The translations under genes and the position numbers were made by a program. Below, piece after piece: positions 45,615 through 50,541 of a stretch of DNA of 50,541 nucleotides; the stretch's first letter is position 1, and every line of letters begins with the position of its first letter. The DNA is taken from contig NSJK01000023.1 of NCBI GenBank assembly GCA_002632325.1, forward strand, positions 1 through 50,541. Direction: 5' to 3'. The DNA comes from Lysobacterales bacterium. GTDB lineage: Bacteria; Pseudomonadota; Gammaproteobacteria; Xanthomonadales; Rhodanobacteraceae. The notes under the pieces are model-generated. The model was given only the letters and a program-made list of their open reading frames with translations. It was not told where the DNA came from and did not search any database.

Positions 45615-48305
45615 ATGTTGAAATTTCCGTTCCACTCCCTCGGCGTGATGGCGGCGAGCCTGCCGTTGAGTCCGCGCGCCAGCGGTGCGCGCAGTGCCGC
45701 TGCGCAGCCCTTGATCGAATTGGCGCGCCTCGACCGCCAGCGCGTGCTGGCACGTCTGGGCATCGACGGTGACGGGCTCGATCCGACTCAGGTACAGGCA
45801 CGGCTTGAGGAATTCGGCCCCAACCTGATTGCGCAGGAACGCAAGCGCGCCCTGTTGCTTGAACTCGGGCTGCGACTGGTCACCAACCCGATCAACATCC
45901 TGCTCAGCGTGCTCGCAGTCGTTTCGTGGCTCGGCGATGACGCGATGGGGGCAGTGATCATGCTGGCGATGGTCGGCATGGCGGTGTTCCTGTCCCACTT
46001 TCAGGAATCGCGCACGGGCAGGGCGATCGAACGTCTGCGCAGTCTGGTCAGCAACACCGCGACCGTTTGGCGCAAGCCCGCAGACGCGCAAGCAGAAGTG
46101 ACAAGTGCGGCGCCTGCCGCGCACAAGCTCGAAATTCCGATCGAACAATTGGTTCCCGGTGATCTCGTCCAGCTCTCGGCCGGCGACATGATTCCCGCCG
46201 ACCTGCGCCTGATCGCGGCGAAGGATCTGTTCGTCAACCAATCCGCACTCACCGGCGAATCCCTGCCGGTGGAAAAATACGCGAGCGTCGACCTGCAGGC
46301 CAGCGCGCCGCTCGAGGCGGGCAACCTGTGTTTCATGGGCAGCAACGTCATCAGCGGCAGCGCCACCGGTGTGCTGGTGGCCACCGGTGAACGCAGCTAT
46401 TTCGGCGCGATTGCCGGTTCACTCACCGGGCGGCGACCGGCGACCAGTTTCGACAAGGGTGTACAGCGTTTTGCATGGCTGATGATCCGCTTCATGGCGG
46501 TGATGGTGCCGCTGGTGTTCGTGCTCAACGGCGTGGTCAAGGGCGCCTGGCTCGAAGCCTTCATGTTCGCTGTCGCGGTGGCCGTCGGCCTCACGCCCGA
46601 GATGCTGCCGATGATCGTCACCATCAATCTCGCCAAGGGCGCGATGGCGATGGCGAAGAAGGACGTCATCGTCAAGCGCCTCAACGCGATCCAGAACTTC
46701 GGCGCGATCGACGTGCTGTGCACCGACAAGACCGGCACGCTCACGCAGGACAAGGTCATTCTGGAACGGCATGTCGACATCGACGGTCAGGATGATGCCG
46801 GCGTGCTCGAATACGCCTGGCTCAACAGCCATTACCAGACCGGGCTCAAGAACCTGCTCGACATCGCCGTGCTCGAAGCCGCCGATGCGGATACCTGCCA
46901 ACGCCTGCAGGGTGAATACACCTTGGTGGACGAGGTGCCGTTCGACTTCACGCGCCGGCGCATGTCGGTGATCGTGCGCGATCGCGGCGGTCGCCATTTC
47001 CTCATCGCCAAGGGGGCGGTGGCCGAAATGCTCGGCATCTGCAGCTCGCTGCACCATGCGCAGCGCGGCGACACACCGATGACGGCCGATGCCGCCAGCC
47101 GCGCGCGTGACGTCGCTCGCGATCTCAACGACGACGGCTTTCGCGTGATCGCACTGGGCATGCGCGCGGTGGATCTGCGCAGCGCCTGGTCGGTCGCCGA
47201 TGAAAGCGAGCTCGTGCTGATGGGCTTCATTGCCTTCCTCGATCCGCCCAAGGAAAGCGTGGCCGAGGCGATCCGTGCGCTCGCTGGCAATGGCGTGGCG
47301 GTGAAGATCCTCACCGGCGACAACGACATCATCACGCGCAACGTCTGCCGTCAGGTCGACTTCGAGGTCGAGCGCTGCCTGGTCGGCCCCGAGATCGCGG
47401 CAATGGACGATGCGCAGCTCACCGCCGCCACCCGCGACACCCAGGTGTTCGCGCGCCTGAGTCCGCAGCAGAAAGTGCGCGTGATCGAAGCTCTGCACCG
47501 CGACGGTCACGTGGTCGGCTTCCTCGGCGACGGCATCAACGATGGTCCCGCGCTGCGCGCTGCCGATGTCGGCATCTCGGTCGACAGTGCGGTCGACATC
47601 GCCAAGGAAGCGGCCGACATCATCCTGCTCGACAAGAACCTCATGGTGCTCGAGGAAGGCTTGCTCGAAGGCCGCAAGGTGTTCGGCAACATCCTCAAGT
47701 ACATCAAGATGACCGCCAGTTCCAACTTCGGCAACATGTTCAGCGTGCTCGGCGCGAGCGCACTGCTGCCGTTCCTGCCGATGGCGCCGGTGCAGATCCT
47801 GCTCAACAACCTGCTCTACGATTTTTCGCAGACTGCGGTTGCCAGCGACGAGGTCGATGCGGAATACCTGGCTGCACCCAGACAATGGGACATGGCTTCG
47901 ATCACGCGCTTCGTGCTGTGCATCGGCCCGGTCAGTTCGATCTTCGACTACGCGACCTTTGCCTTGCTGTGGTTCGTGTTCAAGGCCAATGCGCCCGAGC
48001 ACGCCGCACTGTTCCAGACCGGTTGGTTCGTCGAATCGCTGCTCTCGCAGACCTTGATCGTGCACGTTATCCGCACCGGCCGGCTGCCCTTCGTGCAGAG
48101 CCGTGCGAGCCTTGCGCTCACGGTCACCGGCCTTGCGATCTGCCTGCTGGGTGCCTGGCTGCCGTACTCGCCGCTCGCCGCCCAGTTCGGCTTCACCGCG
48201 TTGCCCGGCATGTGGTGGCCGTGGCTGGCGCTGATCCTTGTCGTCTACATGGCACTCGCCCAAGTCGTGAAAGCAGCCCTGATGCGGCGTTACGGCCTGT
48301 TGTAG
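45615..48305 (+). CDS. mgtA: Magnesium-translocating P-type ATPase MgtA
   Basis: An 896-residue P-type ATPase (type IIIB) importing Mg2+. The N-terminal cation-ATPase domain (LDPTQVQARLEEFGPNLIAQE), actuator motif LTGESLPVEKY, phosphorylation site DKTGTLT (Asp371), nucleotide domain (DFTRRRMSVIV, KGAVAEML) and hinge GDGINDGPALRAADVGIS are complete. The membrane motif LLNNLLYDFSQTAV and the C-terminal helices are typical of MgtA. Length is normal. The start at ATG 45615 is likely, though ATG 45648 is also possible. Confidence 0.95.
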   Translation: MLKFPFHSLGVMAASLPLSPRASGARSAAAQPLIELARLDRQRVLARLGIDGDGLDPTQVQARLEEFGPNLIAQERKRALLLELGLRLVTNPINILLSVLAVVSWLGDDAMGAVIMLAMVGMAVFLSHFQESRTGRAIERLRSLVSNTATVWRKPADAQAEVTSAAPAAHKLEIPIEQLVPGDLVQLSAGDMIPADLRLIAAKDLFVNQSALTGESLPVEKYASVDLQASAPLEAGNLCFMGSNVISGSATGVLVATGERSYFGAIAGSLTGRRPATSFDKGVQRFAWLMIRFMAVMVPLVFVLNGVVKGAWLEAFMFAVAVAVGLTPEMLPMIVTINLAKGAMAMAKKDVIVKRLNAIQNFGAIDVLCTDKTGTLTQDKVILERHVDIDGQDDAGVLEYAWLNSHYQTGLKNLLDIAVLEAADADTCQRLQGEYTLVDEVPFDFTRRRMSVIVRDRGGRHFLIAKGAVAEMLGICSSLHHAQRGDTPMTADAASRARDVARDLNDDGFRVIALGMRAVDLRSAWSVADESELVLMGFIAFLDPPKESVAEAIRALAGNGVAVKILTGDNDIITRNVCRQVDFEVERCLVGPEIAAMDDAQLTAATRDTQVFARLSPQQKVRVIEALHRDGHVVGFLGDGINDGPALRAADVGISVDSAVDIAKEAADIILLDKNLMVLEEGLLEGRKVFGNILKYIKMTASSNFGNMFSVLGASALLPFLPMAPVQILLNNLLYDFSQTAVASDEVDAEYLAAPRQWDMASITRFVLCIGPVSSIFDYATFALLWFVFKANAPEHAALFQTGWFVESLLSQTLIVHVIRTGRLPFVQSRASLALTVTGLAICLLGAWLPYSPLAAQFGFTALPGMWWPWLALILVVYMALAQVVKAALMRRYGLL

Positions 48306-48346
48306 GCCGTCTCACCGCCTGCGACGGCGAGGACTAGACTGGCGCG

Positions 48347-50541
48347 ATGGTGCACCCGATTTTCCATCGCGCAGTCGCCGCCTGGTTCGCGCGCAATTTC
48401 AGCGCGCCGACCCCGGCGCAGAGGGCGGCATGGCCCGCGATCGGCGCCGGCCGCGACACCCTGATCGCGGCGCCGACCGGGTCGGGCAAGACGCTCGCGG
48501 CGTTTCTCGCCGCGATCGATCAGCTCGTGCGGCGCGGCGTCGACGGCGCCTTGCCTGACGAAACCGCCATCGTCTATGTCTCGCCGCTCAAGGCGCTGTC
48601 CAACGACGTGCAGCGCAATCTCGAACAGCCGCTCGCGGGCATCCGCGATGAACTGCTCAACCTGTGGCTGCCCGATGTCGAGATCCGCACGATGGTGCGC
48701 ACCGGCGACACGCCGCAGGCCGAACGTGAGCGCATGAAGCGCCGGCCACCCCACATCGTGGTGACCACGCCCGAATCGCTTTACATCCTGCTCGGCTCGG
48801 CCTCGGGCCGACGCATGCTCGCCAGCACGCGCAGCGTGATCGTCGATGAAATCCACGCGCTTTACGGCAGCAAACGCGGCGCGCACCTCGCCTTGTCCTT
48901 GCAAAGACTCGAAGCCTTGTGCGGGCGACGACTCGTGCGCGTCGGCTTGTCGGCGACGCAGAAACCGATCGATGCGGTGGCGGGATTTCTGGTTGGGTCG
49001 ACGCGCGCAGCCGATTGCGTGATCGTCGATGCAGGGCATCAGCGCGAGCGCGATCTGGCACTGGAACTTCCCGAGTCACCGCTTGCGGCGGTGATGTCGG
49101 GCGAGGTCTGGAGCCAGGTGCATGCGCGACTGGAGGCCTTGATCCGAGCGCATCGCACCACGCTGATCTTCGTCAACACGCGGCGTCTGGCCGAGCGCCT
49201 CACGCGCCAATTGTCCGAACAACTGGGCCGCGAGGCGGTCACTGCGCACCATGGCAGCCTGTCCAAGGAGCATCGCCTCGATGCCGAACAGCGACTCAAG
49301 CGCGGCGAGCTCAAGGCCTTGGTGGCAACCGCCTCGCTCGAACTGGGCATCGACATCGGCGATGTCGATCTGGTCTGCCAGATCGGTTCACCGCGTTCGA
49401 TCGCGACCTTCCTGCAGCGGGTGGGGCGTTCCGGCCATGCGATCGGTGCCACGCCCAAGGGGCGCCTGTTTCCGCTCTCGCGCGACGAGTTGGTCGAATG
49501 CACGGCGCTGCTCGATGCAGTGCGTCGCGGCGAGCTTGATGCGCTGCGCACCATCAGCGCGCCGCTCGACGTGCTCGCCCAACAGATCGTCGCCGAAGTC
49601 GCCGCATGCGATTGGGACGAGACGGCGCTGTACGAGTGCCTGCGCGCCGCGGCGCCGTTCGCGGAACTCACGCGCGAGAGTTTCACGGCGGTGTTGCGCA
49701 TGCTCGCGCAGGGCTACACCACGCGCCACGGCCCGCGCGGAGCATGGCTGCAGCGCGACGCCGTGCACGGCGTGCTGCGCGCGAGTCGCGGCGCACACCT
49801 GACCGCGCTGACCTCGGGTGGCGCGATCCCCGACACCGCCGACTACGAAGTGATGCTCGAACCACAGGCAACCCTGATCGGCAGCGTCAACGAGGATTTT
49901 GCGGTCGAAAGCTTTGCCGGCGACATCTTCCAGCTCGGCAACCATTCCTATCGCATCGTGCGCATCGAGCGCGGTCGCGTGCGCGTCGAGGATGCTCAGA
50001 ACGCACCGCCCTCGATTCCGTTCTGGTTCGGCGAGGCGCCCGGGCGAACCGATGAACTTTCGCAGGCAGTCTCGCGCCTGCGCGGCGAATTCGCGCGCCG
50101 CTGCGACACCGCGCAGGGCGCCTTGCCCTTGAGCTGGCTCGAACACGAGCTGGGTCTGGACGCCGAAGCCGCACGCCAGCTTGCCGAATATCTGGGCGCC
50201 GCGCGCCTCGCCCTGGGTATGCTGCCGACCCAGCACGAACTGGCGATGGAGCGCTTCTTCGACGAGGCCGGCGGCACCCAATTGGTGATCCACTCGCCCT
50301 TTGGCAGTCGCGTGAACCGCGCCTGGGGTCTGGCCTTGCGCAAGCGCTTCTGCCGCAGCTTCAACTTCGAACTGCAGGCCGCAGCGACCGAGGATGCGAT
50401 CGTGCTGTCGCTGTCGACAAGTCACAGCTTTCCGCTCGACGAGGTCGCTCGCTACCTGCATTCGAACACGGTGCACGATCTGCTCGTGCAGGCTCTGCTC
50501 GATGCGCCGATGTTCGGCCTGCGTTTTCGCTGGAACGCGGT
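48347..50541 (+). CDS. Lhr-like ATP-dependent helicase (3' end beyond the window)
   Basis: The first 731 residues of a superfamily 2 helicase of the Lhr family. It has [17 protein letters not shown] (Q-motif region), Walker A APTGSGKT (42-49), [15 protein letters not shown] (Ia), [16 protein letters not shown] (DEIH box), GLSAT (III), [24 protein letters not shown] (V) and QRVGRSGH (VI). The Lhr signature [15 protein letters not shown] and the winged-helix region follow. Lhr proteins unwind RNA:DNA or DNA in repair; many carry an extra C-terminal domain, which lies outside the window. It reads from ATG 48347, 41 bases after mgtA, and stays open to the last base. Confidence 0.9.
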   Translation, partial: MVHPIFHRAVAAWFARNFSAPTPAQRAAWPAIGAGRDTLIAAPTGSGKTLAAFLAAIDQLVRRGVDGALPDETAIVYVSPLKALSNDVQRNLEQPLAGIRDELLNLWLPDVEIRTMVRTGDTPQAERERMKRRPPHIVVTTPESLYILLGSASGRRMLASTRSVIVDEIHALYGSKRGAHLALSLQRLEALCGRRLVRVGLSATQKPIDAVAGFLVGSTRAADCVIVDAGHQRERDLALELPESPLAAVMSGEVWSQVHARLEALIRAHRTTLIFVNTRRLAERLTRQLSEQLGREAVTAHHGSLSKEHRLDAEQRLKRGELKALVATASLELGIDIGDVDLVCQIGSPRSIATFLQRVGRSGHAIGATPKGRLFPLSRDELVECTALLDAVRRGELDALRTISAPLDVLAQQIVAEVAACDWDETALYECLRAAAPFAELTRESFTAVLRMLAQGYTTRHGPRGAWLQRDAVHGVLRASRGAHLTALTSGGAIPDTADYEVMLEPQATLIGSVNEDFAVESFAGDIFQLGNHSYRIVRIERGRVRVEDAQNAPPSIPFWFGEAPGRTDELSQAVSRLRGEFARRCDTAQGALPLSWLEHELGLDAEAARQLAEYLGAARLALGMLPTQHELAMERFFDEAGGTQLVIHSPFGSRVNRAWGLALRKRFCRSFNFELQAAATEDAIVLSLSTSHSFPLDEVARYLHSNTVHDLLVQALLDAPMFGLRFRWNA

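Noticed and set aside
46419..48263. A 614-residue minus-strand frame
   Set aside because: Antisense shadow of mgtA.

Overview
The window is high-GC DNA, visibly about two-thirds G+C, with the GC-ending codon use and gene content of a gammaproteobacterium of the Lysobacterales (Xanthomonadales). The main pointers are the order comEC-exbB-exbD-msbA-lpxK, a Kdo kinase (KdkA), the fused aspartokinase/homoserine dehydrogenase ThrA with thrB and thrC, and a repeat-bearing secreted protease ending in the IFADGFE-type tail common in that order. Genus cannot be fixed by eye. Family names are recognised from sequence; no search was run.

Region 1 (1-11245) mixes accessory and housekeeping genes. An IS256-like element has inserted into an IS3-family element, which itself cut off the toxin gene of an AbiE-type (type IV) toxin-antitoxin pair. 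A secreted Sel1-like protein, tadA, an unrecognised gene and ligA follow. Next come a DinJ/YafQ toxin-antitoxin pair, a tRNA-like remnant, and an isolated large P-loop GTPase whose promoter lies between two pairs of GAACAAC heptamers. tRNA-Ala(CGC) ends the region.

Region 2 (11246-17306, minus strand) is the threonine operon thrL-thrA-thrB-thrC. It has a threonine-rich leader peptide and two mutually exclusive hairpins over the thrA ribosome binding site. rnd lies upstream.

Region 3 (17379-28204) holds an FGE-domain membrane protein, envelope genes (DUF6165, heptosyltransferase, kdkA), a metallo-beta-lactamase-fold enzyme, a 1262-residue secreted metalloprotease and 4.5S RNA. The two tRNA-Ser loci, CGA and GGA, carry the strongest unexplained signal. 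Seven copies of a small multi-hairpin element sit inside duplicated pieces of the tRNA-Ser genes, always at TCGA^AT in the D-loop or T-loop. Their stems co-vary, and the first and last hairpins keep GGA in the loop.

Region 4 (28419-50541) is core genome. It contains dnaX-ybaB-recR, a HIT protein, a minus-strand block of MoxR, DUF58, TgpA and an Slp lipoprotein, then lolC/lolD, comEC, exbB-exbD-msbA-lpxK, mgtA and a partial Lhr-like helicase. Many of these genes serve outer-membrane assembly: KdkA, the heptosyltransferase, LpxK and MsbA make and export lipid A-core, and LolCD exports lipoproteins.
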